Positions 1 through 6,934 of a stretch of DNA of 23,143 bases are shown one piece after another. The first letter of the stretch is position 1. Each line of letters begins with the position of its first letter. Position numbers and translations under genes: made by a program. This stretch comes from Verrucomicrobia bacterium UBA3750 (GTDB taxonomy: Bacteria > Verrucomicrobiota > Kiritimatiellia > RFP12 > UBA1067). The notes under the pieces are model-generated. The model saw only the letters and a program-made list of their open reading frames with translations. It was not told the origin of the DNA and searched no databases. The stretch lies in assembly GCA_002371755.1 (NCBI GenBank), contig DFGM01000084.1:1-23143 (forward strand), given 5' to 3'.

Positions 1-41
1 CTCGCCGCCCTACCACGCCCTACCATGCCCTCTCGCCGCCC
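1..41. repeat. Short C-rich direct repeats at left edge
   Basis: The decamer CGCCCTACCA occurs twice head to tail (6-15 and 16-25) and is followed by a partial third copy (26-31). CTCGCCGCCC occurs at 1-10 and again at 32-41. The stretch contains almost no G on the plus strand and no convincing reading frame. It looks like the right end of a low-complexity tandem array or the non-coding tail of an upstream gene, but the window edge prevents a decision. Confidence 0.5.
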
Positions 42-95
42 GTTCTCTCCGCCCCCTGTTCGCGGCCGTAAAAAACTGTGTCGCAAATAAGGGAC

Positions 96-125
96 TAGGC
101 ATGAGGGGCAAAATTATGGTATAAT
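96..125 (+). promoter_or_regulatory. Extended -10 promoter, leaderless start of the DUF177-rpmF-plsX group
   Basis: A perfect TATAAT lies at 120-125 and is preceded by TGG (117-119), which makes an extended -10. TAGGCA at 96-101 is a plausible -35 at 18-bp spacing (4 of 6 matches to TTGACA). The expected transcription start is about 131-133, and the next ATG is at 136, so the leader would be about 3-5 nt with no room for a Shine-Dalgarno sequence. The -10 surroundings (AATTATGGTATAATATTC) closely match those of the thiC promoter. Confidence 0.75.
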
Positions 126-135
126 ATTCGTTCCC

Positions 136-567
136 ATGGCAGAAAAGTTGCTTATAGACCTGGTCCGAATGCGCCCGGAAGGCGAGAGATTCGAGGGAGA
201 AGCCGATATTGTGGATATCGACGAGTCCTTCGTGCATCCGTTTGGCGGCGTCAGGTATTCGCTGAAAGCGCAGCTTTTCGGCACCGAACTTGTAGTCCAG
301 GGCAAATTGGAGCAGGATTTCGACCTCGTATGTTCGCGTTGCGGCAAGGACTTTGACACCACTATCCACGTTGATGATTTTACGATGTCCATGGAAGTGG
401 CCGGGAACGCGGAGTTTGCCGACATAACGCAAGAGGCTCGGGAGGCGGTTCTGCTGGAGCTGCCGAACTTCCCGCTCTGCGACGAGGCGTGCGAGGGGTT
501 GGAGCAAAAGTCCGAAATGGCAGGCGATGCGCGCTGGGGTGCGCTCGACGGTGTGAAGATTTCGTAG
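136..567 (+). CDS. DUF177/YceD family protein
   Basis: This 143-residue protein belongs to the DUF177 (YceD) family. Members almost always precede rpmF, have been linked to 23S rRNA/large-subunit maturation and, in plants, to plastid rRNA processing. The family signature is visible: a CSRC pair after a beta-rich N-terminal half (about residues 88-91), and a C-terminal LPNFPLC...C-E-G-L segment that supplies two more cysteines, suggesting a zinc-type site. The ATG at 136 is the first possible start after the promoter and gives the usual N-terminus; there is no Shine-Dalgarno motif, consistent with leaderless translation. rpmF follows after a 40-bp gap, in the conserved DUF177-rpmF-plsX order. 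The precise molecular role is not established by this sequence. Confidence 0.9.
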   Translation: MAEKLLIDLVRMRPEGERFEGEADIVDIDESFVHPFGGVRYSLKAQLFGTELVVQGKLEQDFDLVCSRCGKDFDTTIHVDDFTMSMEVAGNAEFADITQEAREAVLLELPNFPLCDEACEGLEQKSEMAGDARWGALDGVKIS

Positions 568-607
568 CAAAACAACAAGAAATTGTCATAGAAAGGAGCA
601 ATAAGTC

Positions 608-796
608 ATGGCAAGTCCAAAGCACAAGAAGTCCAAGATGCGCAAGCGTCAGCGTGTGGCGCAACTCGAGAAGCCGATTCTCGCCAGTGTCAGCGTATGC
701 CCGGAGTGCGGAGCGGCGAAGCGTTCGCACCGTGCGTGCCCGAAGTGCGGCAGCTACAAGGGCCGCAAGGTTGTGGCGGCAGGCGTCGAGGCATAA
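608..796 (+). CDS. rpmF: 50S ribosomal protein L32
   Basis: The 62-residue protein is L32, a small basic protein of the large ribosomal subunit. It begins MASPKHKKSKMRKRQRV, the typical lysine/arginine-rich N-terminal tail, followed by a complete zinc ribbon: CPEC at about 31-34 and CPKC at about 44-47. This is therefore the zinc-binding (C+) form; a C- paralogue, if one exists, lies outside the window. A good ribosome binding site (AAGGAG) precedes the ATG. It is co-transcribed with the DUF177 gene upstream and plsX 15 bp downstream. Confidence 0.97.
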   Translation: MASPKHKKSKMRKRQRVAQLEKPILASVSVCPECGAAKRSHRACPKCGSYKGRKVVAAGVEA

Positions 797-811
797 GGCG
801 AAACGAGCGTC

Positions 812-1870
812 ATGGTAAAGATTGCCCTAGACGCGATGGGTGGCGACCACGCCCCCAAGCAGATCGTGGTCGGGGCGGTTGAGGCCGCCTGCGGTCTGCC
901 CGACGTGAAGATCCTTCTCGTCGGGCAGATGTCTGCCATACAAAAGGAAATCGAACGGTTTTCCAAGGACCGCAAACAACTTGCGCAGCGCGCCATCGAA
1001 AAGGGTGCGCTGGAGATTGTCCATGCCCCGGATCAGGTGGAGATGGACGATGTGCCTGTGGATGCGGTGCGGAAAAAAAAGGACTGTTCGATCAATGTGG
1101 CGATGCGTCTGGTGAAGGAAGGGCGTGCGGATGCGTTCGTATCTGCAGGCAATTCCGGCGCCGTGGCGACAAGCGCCATCCTCAACCTCGGGCGCATTCC
1201 GGGCGTGAAGCGTCCGGCAATTGCGATGGTTTTGCCTACAAACACCCCGTCCAGGCCGCTTTTGCTGCTGGATGCGGGCGCGAACATGGATTGCCACCCG
1301 GAGTGGCTCGTCCAGTTCGCTATCATGGGCAATGTCTATTCGAAGACGGTTCTAAGGCGCGAAAAGCCCGCGGTGGGACTTCTTTCCATAGGGACGGAGG
1401 ACTGCAAGGGCAACCAGCTTATCCATGAGACGTATCCCGAGCTCAAGAAGCTCAAGGGGATAGACTTCGTTGGCAACATCGAGGGCCACGACATATGCGG
1501 CGGTCAGATCGACGTGTGCGTGTGCGACGGTTTTGTGGGGAACGTGGTCTTGAAGACTGTGGAATCCGTGGCTCACGCCATTGGCGGCTGGCTTAAATCC
1601 GAGCTGAAAAAGAGCCTTTTCCGCAAAATATGCGCACTTATGCTCAAGCCGGCGTTCAATGCGTTGAAGAACCAGATGGATCCTGAAGTCTATGGCGGCG
1701 CTCCTCTGCTGGGCGTGCCTGGCACGGTAATAATCACACACGGCAATTCCACCCACAAGGCAATCTTCCATGCTGTGCGCTCTGGCGTGATGGCAGCGAA
1801 GAACGACGTCACCGGCCTCGTGGCAAAGGCAATCGCCGCAAATGCTGAAAGCCCGAAAAGCGGCTCCTGA
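812..1870 (+). CDS. plsX: Phosphate acyltransferase PlsX
   Basis: This is PlsX (352 residues, the usual family length), the peripheral membrane enzyme that converts acyl-ACP and phosphate to acyl phosphate, the first acyl donor for PlsY in phospholipid synthesis. The N-terminus has the hallmark IALDAMGGDHAP, and later segments show SAGNSGA, LLDAGAN and the C-terminal GVPGTVIITHGNS motif. In many bacteria fabH-fabD-fabG-acpP follow; here leuS follows instead, so the fatty acid genes must be elsewhere. The stop codon lies in the middle of a perfect inverted repeat (1857-1878). Confidence 0.97.
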   Translation: MVKIALDAMGGDHAPKQIVVGAVEAACGLPDVKILLVGQMSAIQKEIERFSKDRKQLAQRAIEKGALEIVHAPDQVEMDDVPVDAVRKKKDCSINVAMRLVKEGRADAFVSAGNSGAVATSAILNLGRIPGVKRPAIAMVLPTNTPSRPLLLLDAGANMDCHPEWLVQFAIMGNVYSKTVLRREKPAVGLLSIGTEDCKGNQLIHETYPELKKLKGIDFVGNIEGHDICGGQIDVCVCDGFVGNVVLKTVESVAHAIGGWLKSELKKSLFRKICALMLKPAFNALKNQMDPEVYGGAPLLGVPGTVIITHGNSTHKAIFHAVRSGVMAAKNDVTGLVAKAIAANAESPKSGS

Positions 1871-1878
1871 GCCGCTTT
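1857..1878 (+). terminator. Perfect hairpin spanning the plsX stop codon
   Basis: AAAGCGGCTC (1857-1866) and GAGCCGCTTT (1869-1878) are perfect 10-bp inverted arms with two bases between them. The real loop would be somewhat larger once the innermost pairs open. The TGA stop of plsX (1868-1870) lies in the loop and right arm. Only three T follow the stem, so it may be a weak terminator, an mRNA 3'-end stabiliser, or a translational insulator rather than a classical intrinsic terminator. It also overlaps the alternative TTG start of leuS at 1877. Confidence 0.6.
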
Positions 1879-1897
1879 GACGGGCGCTATCCACACA

Positions 1898-4483
1898 ATG
1901 AGCGACTACAATTTCTCTGCCATAGAGAAGAAGTGGCAGACTTTCTGGCTTGAGAACAAGACCTTCAAGACGGTAGAAAAGGAAGGCGCGGAGAAGTTCT
2001 ACTGTCTGGACATGTTCCCGTATCCTTCCGGCGCGGGGCTGCATGTCGGCCATCCGGAGGGGTATACCGCCACCGACATCCTTTGCCGCTACAAGCGCAT
2101 GAAGGGGTTCAACGTGCTCCATCCGATGGGATGGGACGCGTTCGGTCTTCCCGCGGAACAGTACGCCGTCGAAACCGGCACCCACCCGGCCGTCACCACG
2201 GAAAAGAACGTGAACCGTTTCCGCGAGCAAATCCGCGCACTCGGCTTTTCCTACGACTGGGACCGCGAGGTCAACACCACCGACCCTAAATATTACAAGT
2301 GGACGCAGTGGATTTTCGAGCAGCTTTACAAGAAGGGGCTTGCGTATGTCGCCGAAGTGCCGGTGAACTGGTGCCCGGCGCTTGGCACGGTGCTTGCGAA
2401 CGAGGAAGTCATTGACGGGCGTTCCGAGCGGGGCAACCATCCTGTCATCCGCCGTCCCATGCGCCAGTGGATGCTCAAGATTACTGAATACGCAGAGCGG
2501 CTTCTGTCCGATCTCGACACCCTCGACTGGCCGGAGGGCGTGAAGGAGATGCAGCGCAACTGGATTGGCAAATCGACAGGCGCGCTTGTCGACTTCCAGT
2601 GTGCCGGGGCGTGCGCCGGCGACACCATCAAGGTCTATACCACCCGTTGCGATACGCTCTTCGGTGCCACATACATGGTGATGAGTCCTGAGCATCCGCT
2701 TGTCGCGAAGTGGCTCGAAAGCGGCGTCATCGCCAATGCCGACGAGGTGAAGGCGTACCAGAAGAAGGCCGCTTCCAAGAGCGACCTTGAGCGCACAGAG
2801 CTTAATAAGGAAAAGACGGGCGTCCTCCTTGACGGCATCAAGGGCGTGAATCCCGTCAACGGCGAAGAGCTTCCCGTCTTCATTTCCGACTACGTGCTCG
2901 CCACATACGGCACCGGTGCCATCATGGCCGTGCCGGCGCATGACGAGCGAGACTTCGATTTCGCCAAGGTTTTCGCTCTGCCTATCGTCCAGGTGGTGGC
3001 TCCCGCGGATAGCGATGAAGCGAAAAACGCCTCTCCCGACCCCGTTCCCTACACGGCCGGTGCGGCGTTTACCGACATTGCGACGGGCGTGATGGTATCT
3101 TCCGGCTTCCTCACGGGGCTTTCCGTGGATGATGCGCGAAAGAAGATGATTGCGTGGCTGGAGGAAAAGGGCGTTGGCAAGGCGAAGACGCAGTACAAGT
3201 TGCGCGACTGGCTCTTCTCGCGTCAGCGTTATTGGGGCGAACCTTTCCCCGTCATACACTGGGAAGACGGCACCCAGAGCCTAGTGCCGGAAGAGGATCT
3301 TCCTCTCACGCTCCCGGAACTTGCCGACTACAAGCCCACGGGCACGGGCGAGCCGCCGCTCGCCAAGGCTGTGGATTGGGTGAACGTGACCGACGCAAAC
3401 GGCAGGAAGGGCGTCCGCGAGACCAACACCATGCCCCAGTGGGCAGGGTCGTGCTGGTATTATTTGAGGTATATCGACCCGCACAACGACAAAGCGTTCG
3501 CGGATCCCGCGCTTCTCAAGAAGTGGCTCCCCGTGGATCTCTACGTGGGCGGCGCCGAACACGCCGTTCTCCACCTCCTCTACGCCAGATTCTGGCATAA
3601 AGTGCTCTTCGACCTCGGGCTGGTGCCGACGAGCGAGCCGTTCCAGAAGCTCGTCAACCAAGGCATGATTCTCGGCATGGCCTACAAGACGCCGCGCGGC
3701 GTTCTCGTGCCCATGGACAAGATCGAATGGCGGGACGGCAAACCCTTCGGAGCCGAGGAGGGTGGCGAAATGGAGCCGCTCGTCGAGTTCCCGGCAAAGA
3801 TGTCCAAGTCGCTCAAGAATGTGGTCAATCCGGATGACGTGATACGCGACTATGGCGCGGATTCGCTCAGGCTCTACGAGATGTTCATGGGGCCTTTGCA
3901 GGTGGTCAAACCGTGGCAGACGAATGGCGTAAGGGGCGTACACAACTTCCTCAAGCGCGTCAACAGGCTTGTGACGGAGACGAAGATTTCAGAGCGTGCG
4001 ATGACGAAAGACGAAGCGCGCACGCTGAACGCCACCATAAAGAAGGTGGGCGACGATCTGGAGGTGCTCGCCTTCAATACGGCCATATCCGCGATGATGG
4101 TGTTCGTGAACGAGGCCGAAGCCGAAGCCAAGGTTTCGGGAGACTTGCCGAAGGAGTTCCTCGAGAAGTTCGTCCTGTGCATGGCGCCGTTTGCGCCGCA
4201 CTTGGGCGAAGAACTCTGGCAATTCCTCGGCCACGGCGACTCTTTAGCCTACGAGCCTTGGCCGCTCTACGATCCTTCGGCGCTCGTCGTCGACGAAATC
4301 GAGATTCCGGTGCAGGTGCTTGGTAAACTGCGCGGTCGCGTCAAGGTGGGCGTTTCGGCCACACCGGCGGAAATGGAAGCCGCCGCGAAGGCGAATCCGG
4401 ATGTGGCGAAGTTCCTCGAGGGGAAGACTATCGTCAAAGTGATAGCCGTCCCGAAGAGAATGGTCAACTTCGTTGTCAAGTAA
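1898..4483 (+). CDS. leuS: Leucyl-tRNA synthetase
   Basis: LeuS charges tRNA-Leu and proofreads misactivated amino acids. The protein is 861 residues from the ATG at 1898, a normal bacterial length. An in-frame TTG at 1877 would add seven residues, but it lies in the plsX-stop hairpin, and the ATG gives the expected MSDYNFSAIEKKW start. The HIGH motif appears as HVGH in PYPSGAGLHVGHPEGY. The editing (CP1) domain has TTR-C-DTLFGATYMV and VPAHDERDFDFA. The class I KMSKS loop is AKMSKSLKNVVNPDDVI, followed by the anticodon-binding and C-terminal domains. No clear Shine-Dalgarno motif precedes the start. The editing motif carries Cys where the family normally has Pro (TTRPDT). Confidence 0.97.
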   Translation: MSDYNFSAIEKKWQTFWLENKTFKTVEKEGAEKFYCLDMFPYPSGAGLHVGHPEGYTATDILCRYKRMKGFNVLHPMGWDAFGLPAEQYAVETGTHPAVTTEKNVNRFREQIRALGFSYDWDREVNTTDPKYYKWTQWIFEQLYKKGLAYVAEVPVNWCPALGTVLANEEVIDGRSERGNHPVIRRPMRQWMLKITEYAERLLSDLDTLDWPEGVKEMQRNWIGKSTGALVDFQCAGACAGDTIKVYTTRCDTLFGATYMVMSPEHPLVAKWLESGVIANADEVKAYQKKAASKSDLERTELNKEKTGVLLDGIKGVNPVNGEELPVFISDYVLATYGTGAIMAVPAHDERDFDFAKVFALPIVQVVAPADSDEAKNASPDPVPYTAGAAFTDIATGVMVSSGFLTGLSVDDARKKMIAWLEEKGVGKAKTQYKLRDWLFSRQRYWGEPFPVIHWEDGTQSLVPEEDLPLTLPELADYKPTGTGEPPLAKAVDWVNVTDANGRKGVRETNTMPQWAGSCWYYLRYIDPHNDKAFADPALLKKWLPVDLYVGGAEHAVLHLLYARFWHKVLFDLGLVPTSEPFQKLVNQGMILGMAYKTPRGVLVPMDKIEWRDGKPFGAEEGGEMEPLVEFPAKMSKSLKNVVNPDDVIRDYGADSLRLYEMFMGPLQVVKPWQTNGVRGVHNFLKRVNRLVTETKISERAMTKDEARTLNATIKKVGDDLEVLAFNTAISAMMVFVNEAEAEAKVSGDLPKEFLEKFVLCMAPFAPHLGEELWQFLGHGDSLAYEPWPLYDPSALVVDEIEIPVQVLGKLRGRVKVGVSATPAEMEAAAKANPDVAKFLEGKTIVKVIAVPKRMVNFVVK

Positions 4484-4497
4484 GAGGCGGGGGAAAG

Positions 4498-5109
4498 ATG
4501 GCGACGCTCAAATTCCTCAATGTCAAAGGGACATGGCGCGAAGTGGCTGATGCCGCCCGCACCACGATTCGCCTCGATGAGGGGACGAAGGAGCCGTCCC
4601 CGAAGTGGAAAAAGCGCATACTCCTCGCCGAGCATTCGCCAATCCGCAAGCTCTGCTTCAACTGGAAGTGGGCTGATTTGCCCTATTGGGTAAGCGTCCA
4701 TTTCGTCCGGCACAAGTATGGAATCGAGCATTTCGTCTCGACCCAGAGGAGCGACAGGACCGGCGAAGACCGCACCGAGAAGACCCAGGATGCGCCTGTA
4801 ATGCATGAATGCTTTGCGAATGCGCAAGCGGTGATGTTCATTTCGAGGCGCAGGCTGTGCTCCCAGGCGAGCCCGGAAACCCGTGCGGCGTGGAAACTCG
4901 TCGTTGCGGCGATAGCCGAAAAAGAGCCGGAACTGGCCGCCTGCTGCGTGCCTGAGTGCGTCTACCGGGGCTTTTGTCCGGAGTTCAAAAGCTGCGGATA
5001 TTGCGGTACGGAGGCGTTCAAGAGGGCTCTCGAGGCCTACAGAAGCATTCCAGGGGAGGAAAAAGCGCAAAAAAACGCCCCGCCCCCCTTGATTTCCACG
5101 CCAAAATAG
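4498..5109 (+). CDS. thyX: FAD-dependent thymidylate synthase ThyX
   Basis: This 203-residue protein is a flavin-dependent thymidylate synthase, which makes dTMP from dUMP using methylene-tetrahydrofolate and reduced FAD, independent of ThyA. The family signature RHRx7S is present in the variant form RHK (71-73) with Ser81, inside VRHKYGIEHFVSTQRSDR, a form I associate with phage and Firmicutes members. The C-terminal half is cysteine-rich: Cys149, 150, 154, 160, 166 and 169 in a VYRGFCPEFKSCGYC context. The gene starts 14 bp after leuS with a GGGGGAAAG ribosome binding site. Its last codons contain the rpsT promoter. No ThyA is seen in the window. Confidence 0.88.
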   Translation: MATLKFLNVKGTWREVADAARTTIRLDEGTKEPSPKWKKRILLAEHSPIRKLCFNWKWADLPYWVSVHFVRHKYGIEHFVSTQRSDRTGEDRTEKTQDAPVMHECFANAQAVMFISRRRLCSQASPETRAAWKLVVAAIAEKEPELAACCVPECVYRGFCPEFKSCGYCGTEAFKRALEAYRSIPGEEKAQKNAPPPLISTPK

Positions 5110-5117
5110 TGTAAAAT
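5089..5117 (+). promoter_or_regulatory. Promoter for rpsT inside the thyX 3' end
   Basis: TTGATT (5089-5094) and TAAAAT (5112-5117) are separated by 17 bp, a near-ideal sigma-70-type arrangement. The -10 flank AAAATAGTGTAAAATACT resembles the other promoters in the window. The predicted start is about 5124, giving a leader of about 30 nt before the rpsT ATG at 5154. Confidence 0.65.
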
Positions 5118-5153
5118 ACTCCCTAACCTATCCCAAAACAGGAAAGAAACAAC

Positions 5154-5438
5154 ATGGCAAACATCAAAGGCGGCCGCGCCGCCAGGAAACGCGATCGGCA
5201 GAACGCCAAGGCAAACAAGCGCAACTCCACCGTCAAGGCGAAGCTGCACGATGCGCACAAGAAACTGTTCAAGTCGGCTGATGCCGACAAGAAGGAAGAT
5301 GCCGCCAAGCAGCTCAAGGACTTCGTGTCCGGTCTCGATAAGGCCGTGAAGAAGGGCATCATCAGCAAGAACACGGCCAACCGCAAGAAGAGCCGCGCCC
5401 AGTTGAAAGTGAACAAGATGGCGAAGGCGGAAGCCTAA
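5154..5438 (+). CDS. rpsT: 30S ribosomal protein S20
   Basis: S20 is a primary 16S rRNA-binding protein of the small subunit. The 94-residue, very Lys/Arg/Ala-rich, helical protein begins MANIKGGRAARKRDRQNAKANKRN in an S20-like way (family starts such as MANIKSAKKR) and ends with NTANRKKSRAQLKVNKM, the conserved C-terminal helix. Its own promoter lies upstream. Only 9 bp separate its stop from the pgk ATG, so the two are probably co-transcribed. Leader-mediated S20 autoregulation cannot be judged from the 30-nt leader. Confidence 0.96.
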   Translation: MANIKGGRAARKRDRQNAKANKRNSTVKAKLHDAHKKLFKSADADKKEDAAKQLKDFVSGLDKAVKKGIISKNTANRKKSRAQLKVNKMAKAEA

Positions 5439-5447
5439 GGAGCGAAA

Positions 5448-6740
5448 ATGGATAAGATGACCTTGCGTGATGTCGCGCTTCAAGGCAAGCGCGTGGTGAT
5501 GCGTGTCGATTTCAACGTGCCCATGGCCAAGGATGGCTCCGGCAAGATTACGGATGACACCCGTATCGTGGCCGCCCTTCCTTCCATTGAGTACGTGCTC
5601 GCCCAGGGCGGTTCGCTCGTTCTCATGTCGCACCTCGGCCGCCCCAAAGGCAAGGGTTTCGAGGAAGCGTTCACACTGAAGCCTGTTGCCGAGGAACTTT
5701 CGAAGAAGCTCGGCCGCGAGGTCAAGTTCGCTCCGGACTGCATGGCTGCCGACAATATCGTCGCCTCCCTCAAGCCGGGCGAAGTCGTGCTCCTTGAGAA
5801 CACCCGCTTCTACAAGGCAGAGGACGGCAAAGTCAAGAAGGATGACGAGAAGAAGGGCATCCATCTTACCGACGAAGAGTTCGCAGCCAAGAAGGCCGAG
5901 CTCAAGGCGAAGCGCCAGGGAATGGCCAAGAAGCTCGCCAGCTACGGAGACATCTACTGCAACGACGCGTTCGGCACGGCTCACCGCGCCCATGCTTCCA
6001 CTGCGGTCATCGCGGACTACATCCAGCCTGCGGTTTCCGGCTTCCTTCTCGAGAAGGAGCTCAAGTTCCTCGGTGATGCGGTTGAAAATCCGGTCCGTCC
6101 TTTCGTGGCCATCCTCGGCGGCGCCAAGGTTTCCGACAAGCTCGCCGTTGTCAAGAACCTCATCAACAAGGTCGATACGCTCATTATCGGCGGCGGCATG
6201 GCCTACACCTTCAAGAAGGCTCAGGGTCTCAAGATCGGCGCTTCCCTTTGCGAGGATGAACAGGTGGCCTACTGCAAGGAAATGATGGAAGCCGCCCAGG
6301 CCAAGGGTATCAAGCTCATTCTTCCCGTCGACAATGTGATTGCCGACAAGTTCCCGGAGACGAAGGACGCGAGCGACATAACCTTGAAGGTGGTCGAGGG
6401 CGACATACCGGACGGCTGGATGGGTCTTGATATCGGTCCTAAGTCCGTGGAGCTTTTCTCCGAGGCTATCAAAGGCGCCAAGACGGTGGTATGGAACGGC
6501 CCCATGGGTTGCTTCGAGTTTGCGCCTCTCGCCAAGGGCACGTATGGCGTTTGCGATGCGGTTGCGACCGTGAAGGCAAACGGCGGCACCTCCATCATCG
6601 GCGGTGGCGACAGCGTGAGCGCGGTGAAGAAGAGCGGCAAGGCTGCAGAGATGTCTCACATCTCCACTGGCGGCGGTGCCTCCCTCGAGTTCCTCGAAGG
6701 CAAGGTCCTCCCCGGCGTGGCGGCACTCACTGCGAAGTAA
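5448..6740 (+). CDS. pgk: Phosphoglycerate kinase with a lysine-rich insertion
   Basis: Pgk transfers phosphate from 1,3-bisphosphoglycerate to ADP in glycolysis. The 430-residue protein shows VVMRVDFNVPM (substrate site, residues about 16-26), MSHLGRPKG (60-68), LLENTRF (115-121), CNDAFGTAHRAHAS (171-184), ILGGAKVSDK and the C-terminal nucleotide-site segment GGGDSVSAV followed by HISTGGGASLEFLEG. It is about 30 residues longer than a typical bacterial Pgk. The extra length is a Lys/Glu/Asp-rich segment at about residues 126-158, between the NTRF motif and AKKLASYGDIYCNDAFG. A good AGGAGCG ribosome binding site precedes the ATG. Two hairpins follow the stop. Confidence 0.96.
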   Translation: MDKMTLRDVALQGKRVVMRVDFNVPMAKDGSGKITDDTRIVAALPSIEYVLAQGGSLVLMSHLGRPKGKGFEEAFTLKPVAEELSKKLGREVKFAPDCMAADNIVASLKPGEVVLLENTRFYKAEDGKVKKDDEKKGIHLTDEEFAAKKAELKAKRQGMAKKLASYGDIYCNDAFGTAHRAHASTAVIADYIQPAVSGFLLEKELKFLGDAVENPVRPFVAILGGAKVSDKLAVVKNLINKVDTLIIGGGMAYTFKKAQGLKIGASLCEDEQVAYCKEMMEAAQAKGIKLILPVDNVIADKFPETKDASDITLKVVEGDIPDGWMGLDIGPKSVELFSEAIKGAKTVVWNGPMGCFEFAPLAKGTYGVCDAVATVKANGGTSIIGGGDSVSAVKKSGKAAEMSHISTGGGASLEFLEGKVLPGVAALTAK

Positions 6741-6751
6741 TTCCGCTTCCC

Positions 6752-6791
6752 AATGATGCGTTGCACGGTTCAGCGGAGCAACGCATCCATT
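6752..6791 (+). terminator. Stem-loop 1 after pgk
   Basis: ATGCGTTGC (6756-6764) pairs perfectly with GCAACGCAT (6778-6786). Outer bases AAT/ATT extend the stem with a bulge, and the loop is 13 nt. It lies 12 bp after the pgk stop codon. There is no downstream T-tract, so alone it is more likely a 3'-end or processing structure than an intrinsic terminator. Confidence 0.5.
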
Positions 6792-6795
6792 CAGT

Positions 6796-6830
6796 CAAGG
6801 CAACGCAATGCGAAAGCAGGCGTTGCCTTG
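6796..6830 (+). terminator. Stem-loop 2 after pgk, GAAA-capped
   Basis: CAAGGCAACGC (6796-6806) and GCGTTGCCTTG (6820-6830) form a perfect 11-bp stem. Inside it TGC-GAAA-GCA makes a further 3-bp stem closed by a GNRA tetraloop, with AA/G as an internal loop. The following sequence (ATTCGTTT) is T-rich but interrupted. This is the best terminator candidate between pgk and the thiC promoter. Confidence 0.65.
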
Positions 6831-6854
6831 ATTCGTTTCGGCAGACGCTTGCAC

Positions 6855-6884
6855 CTGACTTTCTTCGGCGAAATATGGTATAAT
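6855..6884 (+). promoter_or_regulatory. thiC promoter (extended -10)
   Basis: A perfect TATAAT at 6879-6884 has TGG immediately upstream (AAATATGGTATAATATAC). CTGACT (6855-6860) is a weak -35 at 18 bp. The predicted start is about 6891, giving a 44-nt leader that contains a small stem (AGTCC 6895-6899 with GGACT 6906-6910) and an AGGAGGA ribosome binding site at 6924-6930. No TPP riboswitch elements are present in this leader. Confidence 0.7.
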
Positions 6885-6934
6885 ATACGCGAATAGTCCT
6901 GTAGGGGACTTGGCAAGGAGATCAGGAGGAAAAG

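Noticed and set aside
1877..1897. TTG start for leuS at 1877
   Set aside because: It lies inside the plsX-stop hairpin and adds residues not typical of LeuRS; the ATG at 1898 gives the standard N-terminus.
1352..3259. 635-codon minus-strand frame opposite plsX and leuS
   Set aside because: Antisense shadow of two well-conserved genes.
6741..6934. TPP riboswitch upstream of thiC
   Set aside because: None of the THI-box core motifs are present and the leader from the predicted start is only about 44 nt.
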